Assembly (NCBI GenBank): GCA_963742875.1
Contig: CAVUNO010000011.1
Location: 156,905-220,904 of the forward strand
Source of the DNA: Bog-532 sp963742875
GTDB lineage: Bacteria > Actinomycetota > Actinomycetes > Streptosporangiales > Streptosporangiaceae
DNA length: 64,000 nucleotides
Reading direction: 5' to 3'
In this document: piece by piece, positions 54,345 through 63,399 of the stretch
Position numbering within the stretch: position 1 is the stretch's first letter
Layout: each line of letters opens with the position of its first letter
Notes under the pieces: generated by a model
What the model was told of the DNA's origin: nothing
Database searches by the model: none
What the model saw: the letters and a program-made list of their open reading frames with translations, nothing else
Program-made: the position numbers and the translations under genes

Positions 54345-54585
54345 CACGCCGTCGCGCAGGAACTGCGGCGGATGCTGGCGCTGCCCGGACCGGACCCGGC
54401 CCTGGTCGTGGACGCGAACCTGCGCCCCGAAGGCCGCCAGGGACCGCTGGTCCGCACCCTCGCCTCCTACCTGGCGTACTACCGGCGCTGGTCGCGTCCC
54501 TGGGAGGCGCAGGGCGCTGCTGCGGGCCGAGCCCGTCGCCGGCGACGCGAGCCTGGGCGAGGAGTTCACCGACATCCTTCCGTCA
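54345..54585 (+). pseudogene. Internal fragment of glutamine-synthetase adenylyltransferase (glnE-like)
   Basis: The frame encodes AQELRRMLALPGPDPALVVD, then ANLRPEGRQGPLVRTLASYL and YYRRWSRPWEAQ. After a frameshift it continues ALLRAEPVAGDASLGEEFTD. This is the conserved DLRPEGR region of GlnE. About 80 of the usual ~950 codons remain, so it is a translocated or decayed copy. Confidence 0.8.
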
Positions 54586-54696
54586 CCTCGACGATGCTGC
54601 TGCTGGTCCTGCTGCTGATGATGATGGTCAGCCTGCGGCTGCCGCTGCGGGCCGACGGGGCCCGCGGCACGGCTTCTGGTGGAAACCGGACGGGCA

Positions 54697-55302
54697 TCAG
54701 ACGAGTTGCAGCGTCAGCTCCTCGCTCCCGGCGCGTGTTTCAGCGACGAGAGACCTTGTGACCTGTCTGGCGTTATCGGCGAAGACCGAGATCTGCACCA
54801 CGTGACGTTCGTCGGCTGGAAGTTCGGTGGCGAATCCCGGGTCGAAGTCCGGGTCCTCGAACGTGACCAGCCGCCAGCGCGACCTGTCAAGAAGACAGAG
54901 CACATTGAGGTACTCGTGCTGTTCACGACGCACGTGCATGGGGTCGAACGCGTCGGAGCGCGGAAGATCGGCCCAGCGCAACTGCACTGGATCGACGTCC
55001 CGCCGCAGTTCACCGTCCGTCGCCACGCTGAGCAGGCGCCCAACGCAGCCCATGGCCGGGCCACGTCCCCGGTTCTCGACTCCGACACGAACCCACAGTG
55101 CCTTGCCTTCCCTTTCAGTCTCCCCCCGACGGCACCAAGGTTCAGTGGCCTCGAACGTGAGGCGGATACGCGGACCGCGGACGTAAGCGAAGAAACCCAG
55201 CGCCACCAGGGCCGTCGTGATCACGGCCAGGAAGGTGGCCACGGCTCCGGCCCACGCCGCCACCGGACCCCACTCGACCGCCGCAGTGATCATCGAACCC
55301 AA
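54697..55302 (-). CDS. Membrane-anchored hypothetical protein
   Basis: 201 residues. One N-terminal transmembrane helix (AAWAGAVATFLAVITTALVA), then a soluble beta-rich domain (VRVGVENRGRGPAMGCVGRL). Start at ATG 55302 or 55293. It looks intact and actinobacterial, without recognised family. Confidence 0.65.
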   Translation of the reverse strand: MGSMITAAVEWGPVAAWAGAVATFLAVITTALVALGFFAYVRGPRIRLTFEATEPWCRRGETEREGKALWVRVGVENRGRGPAMGCVGRLLSVATDGELRRDVDPVQLRWADLPRSDAFDPMHVRREQHEYLNVLCLLDRSRWRLVTFEDPDFDPGFATELPADERHVVQISVFADNARQVTRSLVAETRAGSEELTLQLV

Positions 55303-55907
55303 CCTCGCCCCCGGCCCGGACCATGAGGCGCTCTAACCCTGATCATTGACGCTGGGTCTGCTCGGGGGAACTCGTATTGACTCATTCAACGGGCTCAGGA
55401 CTCCTTACATTGAGCAAATAATCCGGGGGTAGCGCCGTGGTGTTCTTTGACCTGGTAGTGCATTGCGAGCGTGGTACCGGGGGTAGCGGGTTTGACTGGT
55501 GTTGAGCTTCTCGCAAAGCGGGTCCCAACCCGGGCCTCACTCTACGGTGAAGGGCCTCTGCCACCGGTGTGCAGGTTTGCCTCGATTCTCACCCCGACGG
55601 GGTGATGACAGCTCGTCGGCTTCGAGGCTTGACTGGGAATGTGCAGGCGCCAAAGTGAAGCCTCTGGCGGCTTCGTGATCACCAGCCGCGGCGCAGCCGG
55701 ACCGGCGGTGCGCGCTGCCTCATCTCTAGTCTTGGTCATGGCGTGGGCTGCTCCGGCCGGGACGGCGGCTGGTAGTGAAGGCCCGGCGAGAGCCAGTCAG
55801 AGAGCTACTCGTGCTGGCTGGTCCGGGGGGCCTCACGCCGCACCGTCTCGCGGGGACCCTGCAGTTCTCTTATTGCCCGAACTTCTGAGACGAATGGAGC
55901 ATCTGCT
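55303..55907. other. 600-bp intergenic stretch before the GH15 gene
   Basis: No recognised gene. Possible minor ORFs are short and lack ribosome sites. It probably holds the promoter of the GH15 gene. Confidence 0.4.
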
Positions 55908-57983
55908 GTGAGCACCTTTCCACCCATCGCGGACTACGGGTTCTTGTCGGATTGCGAGAACAACTGCCTGGTGGCACCTGACGGTTCGATCGAATGGCTC
56001 AGCCTGCCCCGGCCGGACTCGCCGAGTGTGTTCGGCGCGCTCTTGGACCGGAACGCCGGGAGCTTTCGGCTTGGCCCGTTCAGCACCCATGTGCCCGACC
56101 ATCGCCGGTACGTACCGGGGACGATGGTACTGGAGACGACATGGCATACCCCCACGGGCTGGCTGGTCGTCAACGACATGTTCGTCGTCCGGCCGGTCAG
56201 CGACGAGGGGCGGCGTGCCGGCTACGAGCGAGTCCCCAGGGTCGGCGCCGGGGTCGGGACGATCCTGCGCACTGCCACCTGCATCTCGGGGAAGGTCGAC
56301 GTCATGGCGTCGTGCCTGCCGATGTTCGACTACGGGTCCACACCAGGCGCCTGGAACTACGACGGTGACAGCTACCACTCGATGGCGGTGCGCCAGCCCG
56401 ACGGGGACGTGACCCTCAGGCTGCACTCCAGCTTTCAGCTCGGCGAAGTCGGTGCCCGCGGCTACGTCCGGTCCGCCCTCCATGAGGGTGAGTCCGGCTT
56501 CATCGCCCTGACGTGGGCCGGGCCGGCGCCGACGACCCAGCAGGAGGCGGACGCCGACCTGGCGTCCACCGTCAGCTTCTGGCGGGACTGGCTCAGCACC
56601 GGGACTTTCCCAGACCACCCGTGGCGCCCGTACATCGAGCGCAGCGCGCTGACCCTGAAGGGGCTCAGCTACGCTCCCACCGGCGCCATCATGGCCGCGT
56701 CGACGACCTCGCTGCCGGAAACGCCGGGCGGGGCACGCAACTGGGACTACCGCTACACCTGGATCAGGGATACCGGGTTCACCCTGCGCGCCCTCTACCG
56801 GCTCGGCTACGACTGGGAGGCGCTGGAGTACTTCGCCTTCATCCTTGAGGCCCTGCAGGGCAAGGACATGAACAAGCCCTTCTCCCAGCTCCAGATCATG
56901 TACGGGATCGGCGGTGAGCGAGACCTGTCCGAGAAAACGATCGACCACCTCTCGGGCTGGCGCGACTCCAAGCCGGTACGGGTCGGCAACGGCGCCTGGA
57001 ACCAGCACCAGAACGATGTGTGGGGCATGCTGGTGGACGCCGTGGACTCCCACCTGCACCAGGGCGCCGACCAGATCATCGGGCCGACCTGGGAAGGTCT
57101 CGCCGGTTTCGTCGATGAGGCCATCAGGCACGCAGGCGACGCCGACCAGGGCATCTGGGAAATCCGGGGCGAGCCGCAGCACTTCACCGAGTCGGCGGTG
57201 ATGTGCTGGGTCGCCGCCGACCGTGGCGCCGACCTTGCGCAAGAACGCGGAGATGCCGAGCGCGCCACCCGATGGCAAAAAGCCGCCGACACGATGAAGG
57301 CCGAAATCCTCGACAAGGGCGTCGACGAGCACGGCCGGTTCCGTCAGGCGTACGAGAACGACGAGCTCGACGCCTCGCTGCTGCTGCTCCCCATCATGGG
57401 GTTCTTGCCCCCCGGCGACGACCGCATCAGGGCCACCGTGCTGGCCATCGCCGACGAGCTGACCGAGGACGGCCTTGTCCTGCGCTACAAGGTAGACAGC
57501 ACTGATACCGGATTCGCCGGCAAGGAGGGGACCTTCACGATCTGCTCGTGGTGGCTAGTAAGCGCCCTGGCCATGATCGGTGAGAACGACCGGGCCCGTG
57601 CCCTGTGCAAAAAGCTCCTGTCCTTCGCGGGCCCGCTGAACCTGTACGCCGAGGAAATCGACACCTCGACCGGTGAGCATCTCGGGAACTTTCCGCAAGC
57701 CTTCACTCATCTCGCCCTCATCGAGGCGGTATCCCAGCTCATCGAAGCCGAAGGGAAACAATCACCCGCTGCCTCAGCTGGGCTCATGCTGATGACGGTG
57801 GGTGACCGCAGCGTCCGCCGCCTTACCGCGACTCGCGATGAGCGATGCCTACGGTGCGGTAGCGGGTTACAGCGGCGGCAAAGTGGTCTGGGCGAGGCTG
57901 GATCGGTGCAGCTGATGCAACGAGGAGACGATCGCCCCCCTCACGCTGCTCGGGCAGGCATTGAGTCTCATCGGTGTCGGTAG
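55908..57983 (+). CDS. Glycoside hydrolase family 15 enzyme (glucoamylase/trehalase type)
   Basis: 691 residues from GTG 55908. N-terminal motif PPIADYGFLSDCENNCLVAP, GH15 core RNWDYRYTWIRDTGFTLRAL, general acid in GIWEIRGEPQHFTES and general base in EEIDTSTGEHLGNFPQAFTH. Substrates are alpha-glucans or trehalose. Actinomycete members with this N-terminal pattern are often trehalases. The final ~75 residues after LIEAEGKQ (including CLRCGSGLQRRQ) are not family-like and suggest the original stop was lost. Confidence 0.9.
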   Translation: MSTFPPIADYGFLSDCENNCLVAPDGSIEWLSLPRPDSPSVFGALLDRNAGSFRLGPFSTHVPDHRRYVPGTMVLETTWHTPTGWLVVNDMFVVRPVSDEGRRAGYERVPRVGAGVGTILRTATCISGKVDVMASCLPMFDYGSTPGAWNYDGDSYHSMAVRQPDGDVTLRLHSSFQLGEVGARGYVRSALHEGESGFIALTWAGPAPTTQQEADADLASTVSFWRDWLSTGTFPDHPWRPYIERSALTLKGLSYAPTGAIMAASTTSLPETPGGARNWDYRYTWIRDTGFTLRALYRLGYDWEALEYFAFILEALQGKDMNKPFSQLQIMYGIGGERDLSEKTIDHLSGWRDSKPVRVGNGAWNQHQNDVWGMLVDAVDSHLHQGADQIIGPTWEGLAGFVDEAIRHAGDADQGIWEIRGEPQHFTESAVMCWVAADRGADLAQERGDAERATRWQKAADTMKAEILDKGVDEHGRFRQAYENDELDASLLLLPIMGFLPPGDDRIRATVLAIADELTEDGLVLRYKVDSTDTGFAGKEGTFTICSWWLVSALAMIGENDRARALCKKLLSFAGPLNLYAEEIDTSTGEHLGNFPQAFTHLALIEAVSQLIEAEGKQSPAASAGLMLMTVGDRSVRRLTATRDERCLRCGSGLQRRQSGLGEAGSVQLMQRGDDRPPHAARAGIESHRCR

Positions 57984-58194
57984 CCGGGTGGACGAGCTGG
58001 CTGCCTGGCCCCGCCTGCGCGTCTACGGCGTGTTCGATACATCGTCGGCGGAGTTCGACAATTCCGTCGTGGTCATCGAGCACCGGCGGAAGATGTGGTT
58101 CGCGTGGCCGTGGGCTGAACGGATCACCCGGGCTTCTGCTAGGCGAGCGGAGCCGCCGCCATCATCGCCGACCAGGTTGGCAAACCAGGCATGA
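57931..58194 (+). pseudogene. Unidentified protein fragment
   Basis: The frame reads LTLLGQALSLIGVGSRVDEL, then LRVYGVFDTSSAEFDNSVVV and EHRRKMWFAWPWAERI. It has strong coding character but no start of its own and overlaps the GH15 tail in another frame. It is probably the 3' part of a gene whose 5' end was lost. Confidence 0.4.
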
Positions 58195-58293
58195 GCTAGC
58201 CCGGGTTCGCCGCCGGGGCCAGGTGACGGCGGGGCGAGCGCGGCCTCGATCGCGTCCTGCCTGTCCGGCCAGCCAGTCCATCGCCTCGAGCAT

Positions 58294-58519
58294 CGATCCG
58301 CGGCGCCAAGGGTGGCAGCTTCGAGCCCGGCTGCACCACCCGCGAGACGATCTCCGCCAGCGCCAGATCCCGCGCCCGGCATGGCGGGCCGAGCAGCGCG
58401 GGCAGCCCTAGCTTCGCCGCCATCGCGTGCACCGCGGCGACGTGCCCGTGCCGAAGCGACCCGGTGATGGCCACTGCCTGCGCGGCCTGACCCAGCCGCT
58501 CGCCCTTCGAGGCGGCCAC
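58294..58519 (-). pseudogene. IS1634-family transposase, N-terminal relic
   Basis: The minus strand encodes SLRHGHVAAVHAMAAKLGLP, then LLGPPCRARDLALAEIVSRV and VQPGSKLPPLA, the conserved N-terminus of IS1634 transposases. It then loses similarity; no catalytic domain remains. Confidence 0.75.
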
Positions 58520-58699
58520 ATCACAGACTCCCGGATGGGCGGGCGTGATAGGGATGGCGGCATGCCGGGTACATGTTCACGCTGCGCTGGGTGATCACCC
58601 ACAGATCGAGGAGTACGCCCGCCACAATGGGCACGGCGACCTGCTCGCAGAGCGCATCGACGGCAAGGACCGGCGAGGAGCGGAAAGAGAACGGACAGG

Positions 58700-59362
58700 G
58701 TGGCACTGGAGATCAAGCGGTTGCACCTGTCCACCGTGACGCCGCCGGGGACGCAGGCCCAGTGGCCGGTGCACGGGTTCGTGGTGACCTTCCCGGGCGG
58801 TGCGGCGCTGGTCGACACCGGCGTCGGCGGCCCGCAGGGCGTGCAGGACGACTGGCGGGCGGTCAACGTGGCCGCGGCCGACGCGCTGGCCGGGCTGGAC
58901 CTGAGCCCGGCCGACATCAGCCTGGTCATCAACACCCACCTGCACTTCGACCACTGCGGGCAGAACGCGGTGTTCAAGCACGCGGCGTTCCACGTGCAGC
59001 GGGCCGAGCTGGCCCGCGCCCGGCGGGAGGCGCCCGACCTGGCCGACTGGTTCGACTTCGCCGGCGCCCGGTTCGAGCTGCTGGACGGCGACACCGAGAT
59101 CGTGCCCGGGCTGTCGGTGATGACCACGCCCGGGCACACCGCCGGGCACCAGAGCGTGGTCATCCGGGGCGCGGACGGCGACGACCTGCTGATCGGCGAC
59201 GCGGCCTACACACCGCGGCTGTACTCCGGGCCGGACGACCAGAAGCTGCCGCCGGGGCAGGCCGCGGACCGGGACGCCTGGGAGGCCTCACGCGGCCGGA
59301 TCCGGGCCAGCGGGGCGGCCCGGGTGCACTTCTGCCACCACACCGATGTGATCCAGGCCTGA
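58700..59362 (+). CDS. MBL-fold metallo-hydrolase
   Basis: 220 residues from GTG 58700. The metal-binding motif THLHFDHCG (HxHxDH), a later TTPGHTAGHQSVV His, the bridging Asp in LLIGDAAYTP and the last His in RVHFCHHTD are all present, so the enzyme should be active. The layout resembles AHL-lactonase-like hydrolases, but the substrate is uncertain. Confidence 0.9.
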   Translation: MALEIKRLHLSTVTPPGTQAQWPVHGFVVTFPGGAALVDTGVGGPQGVQDDWRAVNVAAADALAGLDLSPADISLVINTHLHFDHCGQNAVFKHAAFHVQRAELARARREAPDLADWFDFAGARFELLDGDTEIVPGLSVMTTPGHTAGHQSVVIRGADGDDLLIGDAAYTPRLYSGPDDQKLPPGQAADRDAWEASRGRIRASGAARVHFCHHTDVIQA

Positions 59363-59452
59363 CCAGCCGCAGGTGACGTCCGCGGCCGGCCGTGCGGCGG
59401 GGGCCGAACGGTGTCACAAGTTGAATCAGCTGTCCCGGGATAGCCTGACCGT

Positions 59453-60952
59453 ATGGCTACTCACCTGCGCTGTCTGGTCACCGGGGCGACCGGCTACATC
59501 GGCGGCCGGCTGGTACCCGAACTGCTCGCCGCCGGTTATACCGTCCGCTGTATGGCCCGTGATCCGGGCAAGCTGGCCGACCGGCCCTGGTCGGACGACA
59601 TCGAGGTGGCCAAGGCCGACGTGAGCGACGCGGCGGCGCTGCGCAAGGCCCTGGCCGACTGCGACGTCGCCTACTACCTGATCCACTCGCTCGGCACCGG
59701 GTCGTCGTTCGAGCAGCGGGACCGGGACGCGGCCCGGGCCTTCGCCGACGCGGCCCGGGAGGCCGGCGTCAAGCGCATCGTCTACCTGGGCGGCATGATC
59801 TCCGGCCAGGAGGGTGACCTCTCGCCGCACCTGCGCTCGCGGGCCGAGGTCGGGGACATCCTGCTGGACAGCGGCGTGCCGACCGCGGCCCTGCAGGCGG
59901 CGGTGATCATCGGCAGCGGGTCGGCGTCGTTCGAGATGCTGCGGTACCTGACCGAACGGCTGCCCGCGATGATCACCCCCAAGTGGGTGACGACCCGGAT
60001 CCAGCCGATCGCGGTCCGCGACGTACTGCGGTACCTGGTCGGCGCGGCCACCTTGCCCGCGGACGTGAACCGCCGGTTCGACATCGGCGGCCCGGACGTG
60101 CTGACCTATGCCGACATGATGCGGCGCTACGCCGCGGTGGCCAAACTGCCGCCCCGGCTGCTGGTGTCGGTCCCGGTGCTGACCCCGTCGCTGTCGTCGC
60201 ACTGGGTCGGGCTGGTCACCCCGGTGCCCAGCGGCCTGGCCCGGCCGCTGGTGGAGTCGCTGCGGGTCGAGGTGGTGGCGGCCGAGCACGACATCGCGCA
60301 GTACATCCCGGACCCGCCGGAGGGTCTGCTGCCCCTGGACCGGGCCATCGAGCTGGCCCTGACGCACACCCGGGAAGGCGACGTGTCCACCCGCTGGACG
60401 TCCGCCGGCACGCCCGGTGCCCCCAGCGATCCGCTGCCCAGCGATCCGGACTGGGCCGGCGGCTCGCTGTACGTCGACGAGCGGACCGGCGTGGTGAACG
60501 CCCCACCGGAGGCGTTGTGGCGGGTGATCGAAGGGATCGGCGGCACGCCGGGCTGGTACTCGTTCGACGCCGCGTGGGCGGTGCGCGGGGTGATGGACCG
60601 GCTGGTCGGCGGGGTCGGCCTGCGCCGCGGGCGGCGGGACCCGGTGCACCTGCGCCCCGGCGACGCGCTGGACTTCTGGCGGGTGGAGGCGATTGTCCCG
60701 GGCGAGCTGCTGCGGCTGCGGGCGGAGATGAAGCTGCCCGGGCTGGCCTGGCTGGAGCTGCACGTCGGCCGGGACGACGACGGCCGGACCAGGTACCGGC
60801 AACGGGCCATCTTCCAGCCCCACGGCCTGACCGGGCACGCCTACTGGCGCTCGATCTCGCCGTTCCACGGCGTCGTGTTCGGCGGCATGCTGCGTAACAT
60901 CACCGCCGCCGCGGAGAAGGCCGCCACCCAGCCGGAGCGGCAGGCTTCGTAA
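59453..60952 (+). CDS. NAD(P)-binding SDR/DUF2867 fusion protein
   Basis: 499 residues. An N-terminal atypical SDR domain (CLVTGATGYIGGRLVPELLA, YLIHSLGTGSSFEQRDRDAA, IVYLGGMISGQ) is followed from about residue 330 by DUF2867 (SLYVDERTGVVNAPPEALWR, FDAAWAVRGVMDRLVGGVGL, PFHGVVFGGMLRNI). Such fusions are common in actinobacteria. The role is unknown, perhaps lipid or quinone related. Confidence 0.9.
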   Translation: MATHLRCLVTGATGYIGGRLVPELLAAGYTVRCMARDPGKLADRPWSDDIEVAKADVSDAAALRKALADCDVAYYLIHSLGTGSSFEQRDRDAARAFADAAREAGVKRIVYLGGMISGQEGDLSPHLRSRAEVGDILLDSGVPTAALQAAVIIGSGSASFEMLRYLTERLPAMITPKWVTTRIQPIAVRDVLRYLVGAATLPADVNRRFDIGGPDVLTYADMMRRYAAVAKLPPRLLVSVPVLTPSLSSHWVGLVTPVPSGLARPLVESLRVEVVAAEHDIAQYIPDPPEGLLPLDRAIELALTHTREGDVSTRWTSAGTPGAPSDPLPSDPDWAGGSLYVDERTGVVNAPPEALWRVIEGIGGTPGWYSFDAAWAVRGVMDRLVGGVGLRRGRRDPVHLRPGDALDFWRVEAIVPGELLRLRAEMKLPGLAWLELHVGRDDDGRTRYRQRAIFQPHGLTGHAYWRSISPFHGVVFGGMLRNITAAAEKAATQPERQAS

Positions 60953-60988
60953 CGCGGGAAGTCAGGGGCAATGGCGCCTTTACCCGGG

Positions 60989-61453
60989 CTAGTGGGCTTC
61001 GGCGGCGCGCTTGATGGCGGCCAGGGTGACGGGGATGCCGTGGTGGGCGGCGCGGGTGCGCTCGGCGATCTGAGCCTCGGCGCCGGCGCCGTAGCGGCCG
61101 TGGAAGCCTTCGATGCCCTTGGGCAGGAAGTGCCACGTCTCGGTGAGCTCGGTGCCGCCCTCGGCCGGGGCGAAAAGGTAGCTCCAGCGCACCCAGCCGT
61201 TATTGACCTCGAAGGCGAACTCGCGGCCGGGATCGGCCACCACGACCTGGGATCGGGTCTCCCAGGTCCGTTCGGGGGTCTGATTCCGGCCGGTGAACCA
61301 GGCGCCCGGGCGCGGTCCGCCATCGTCATCCCACCAGCAGGCCTGGCAGATCGGGCTCCACTCCCCCATCCGGGTCACGTCCGAGACCAGGTCGTAGAGC
61401 TTGTCCGGGGGGCAGGCGACGAGGATCGACTCCTGGTAACTGAGCTCGCTCAT
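60989..61453 (-). CDS. SRPBCC (polyketide cyclase-like) family protein
   Basis: 154 residues from ATG 61453 (MSELSYQESILVACPPDKLY). The START-like helix-grip fold shows DLVSDVTRMGEWSPICQACW, then GTELTETWHFLPKGIEGFHG and ERTRAAHHGIPVTLAAIKRA. It binds a hydrophobic ligand; no specific function. Convergent with the SDR gene. Confidence 0.88.
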   Translation of the reverse strand: MSELSYQESILVACPPDKLYDLVSDVTRMGEWSPICQACWWDDDGGPRPGAWFTGRNQTPERTWETRSQVVVADPGREFAFEVNNGWVRWSYLFAPAEGGTELTETWHFLPKGIEGFHGRYGAGAEAQIAERTRAAHHGIPVTLAAIKRAAEAH

Positions 61454-61491
61454 GAGCCTCAGTATGGCCGTCCGGGGTGGTGCGGTCCGGG

Positions 61492-62621
61492 TCATGGCCG
61501 TTGCTCCGCGGGAGCCGTCCGGGGCCGGGACGCAGCGGCTCGATCTCCGGGCGACCGTCCCGGCGCGGTCCGGACCACTTGGCCCCGTACCGGGTCGACG
61601 GCGTAGGCCACCAGGTAGGCGGCTCTTTCATAGTTGACCCGCCAGCCCACAAAGTCCGGCCAGGCATCGGCCGGGTCCCGTTCCAGCGGGAAGTCGACCT
61701 CCTTCATGCGCTGCACCCCTTCGAGGAACTCCTCGTACGTCAGGGTGATGCCGTCCTCCGGATCCGCCTCGTCGGGAATGTCGAAACCCATGGCCTGGCC
61801 GATCCGGCGGAAGCAGTCGAACCCGCTGCGCAGGCACAGCCGGGCGGGCACGTTCGGGGCATGCTCGGGCGACAGCGACAGGAACAGGGCCGCGGAGTCC
61901 AGCACGGCCAGCAGAGCGGTGACCCACGAGGACTTGGGCCGGGGCGAGCGGAACCGGACCAGCGGCAGGTAGGTGGTGTGGCTCTCCGCCACGTCCGCGG
62001 CCCATCGTTCCCACTGGGCGTACAGGTCCGGCATCGTGTTGATGGTCGACACGCCCGAGCCCAGCCCGTAGTGGGTGCGGGCCAGCAGCTCCGGCCCCCA
62101 GGACGGCACCCCGGCCCGGGCGTTCAGCAGCGAGATCTCAGTCTCGCGCCGGTTGAACGCCGCGTACAGGGTGGGCAAGTAGGCGATCTGCAGGGTGATG
62201 ATGACCAGGCCGGTGGCGGCGGCCAAAAACACCAGCACCGCCGGGACCGAGCTGGGGGTACGTCGAAGCCCAGGGTGAACAGGGAGGAGCCGGCCGTGAC
62301 GAAGGCGGCGGCCGCCCCGTGGGGTTCGAACGGCCACAGCAGCAGTGAGATCCCGAGGTAGGCCACGCCAAGCCAGGCGGCCAGCTGGCCGAGCAAGATC
62401 GCCGCCGCCTCCACGGCCAGCGTCCGGTCCCGGCGGCCGTCGTCGAGGTGACGGACCAGCATCCGGAACATGCCATCAACACAAGTGTCGGCGATCCGGG
62501 TCAGCCGGCTGCCCACCGGCCGGGACACGATGAGCGCACCAATCACGCTGCTCCACACGATGATCACCAGCACACCGCCGGCCACCGCGGCGATGACGCG
62601 GCCCCAGAGCGGCACGATCAT
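61492..62621 (-). pseudogene. Two-segment membrane protein with frameshift
   Basis: From ATG 62621 (with GGAGG) the frame gives MIVPLWGRVIAAVAGGVLVI, a tandem of hydrophobic helices and SSLFTLGFDVP. A C is missing in the C5 run at 62254-62258. The frame resumes SSVPAVLVFLAAATGLVIIT, LYAAFNRRETEISLLNARAG and on to a cytoplasmic domain. The SLFTLGFD stretch recalls an ion-channel selectivity region, but this is tentative. The homopolymer makes sequencing error possible. Confidence 0.75.
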
Positions 62622-62690
62622 GGGTCCTCCTTGGCGGTCGTCCCGGGCGCGCCGACGGCGATGTACGAGGATAGAATGCCATGGACCCGA

Positions 62691-63399
62691 ATGAACCCAG
62701 CATCCGGCCGGCGAACAGCACCGCCCGGGCGTGACTGCGCCCGGCTGCACGACGCGCGTGCCCACCTCCGCCGCGCCGACCCGGCGCTGGCCCGGCTCAT
62801 CGATGAGCGGCCGGACTTTGACCTGGCCGGGCGGGTGGATGGACGAGCTGCCGGTCATGGACCTGTACGGCGCGCTGGTGTTCCAGGTGACCCGCCAGCA
62901 GCTGTCGGTGGCGTCCACCCGCCGCATCCTGGCGCGGATCGAGGCGCTGTTCGGCGGTCACCTGCCATCAGCGGAGGAGCTGCTAATTGCTGATCCCGCC
63001 GAGATCCGCCGCGCCGGCCTGTCCGGCCGGACGTTGGCCTACGTGAGGTGACCCTCGCGGAACGGATACCGACGGCCTTCTAACCTCGCCGTGCTCGGCG
63101 GGCTGCCGGATGAGGAGATCATGGCGCAACTCACCGCGATCCCGGGGATCGGGCCGTGGACCGTGCAGGGCGCGCTGACCCCGGCGCTGGACCGGGAGGA
63201 CGTGGTGCTGCCGGGTGACCTGGCCCTGCGTAAGGCCGTCCGCGCCGCGTACCGGCTCGACCACCTGCCGCTGCCGGACGAGGTGACCGCGATCGCCGAG
63301 CCGTGGCGGCCCTACCGCAGCCTGGCCATCAGCTACCTGTCTCGGCCCCTGACGGTGCAGCACGCGCCGCCGGCGCTGCCGGTTACGCCAGCTCCCTGA
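62691..63399 (+). pseudogene. AlkA-type DNA-3-methyladenine glycosylase, frameshifted
   Basis: Three frames together read DCARLHDARAHLRRADPALA, then LPVMDLYGALVFQVTRQQLS and GHLPSAEELLIADPAEIRRA, then LTAIPGIGPWTVQG (helix-hairpin-helix) and DVVLPGDLALRKAVRAAYR with the catalytic Asp. Shifts occur near 62835 and between 63047 and 63090. It would have removed alkylated purines. The HhH and Asp are preserved but the gene is broken twice. Confidence 0.82.
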
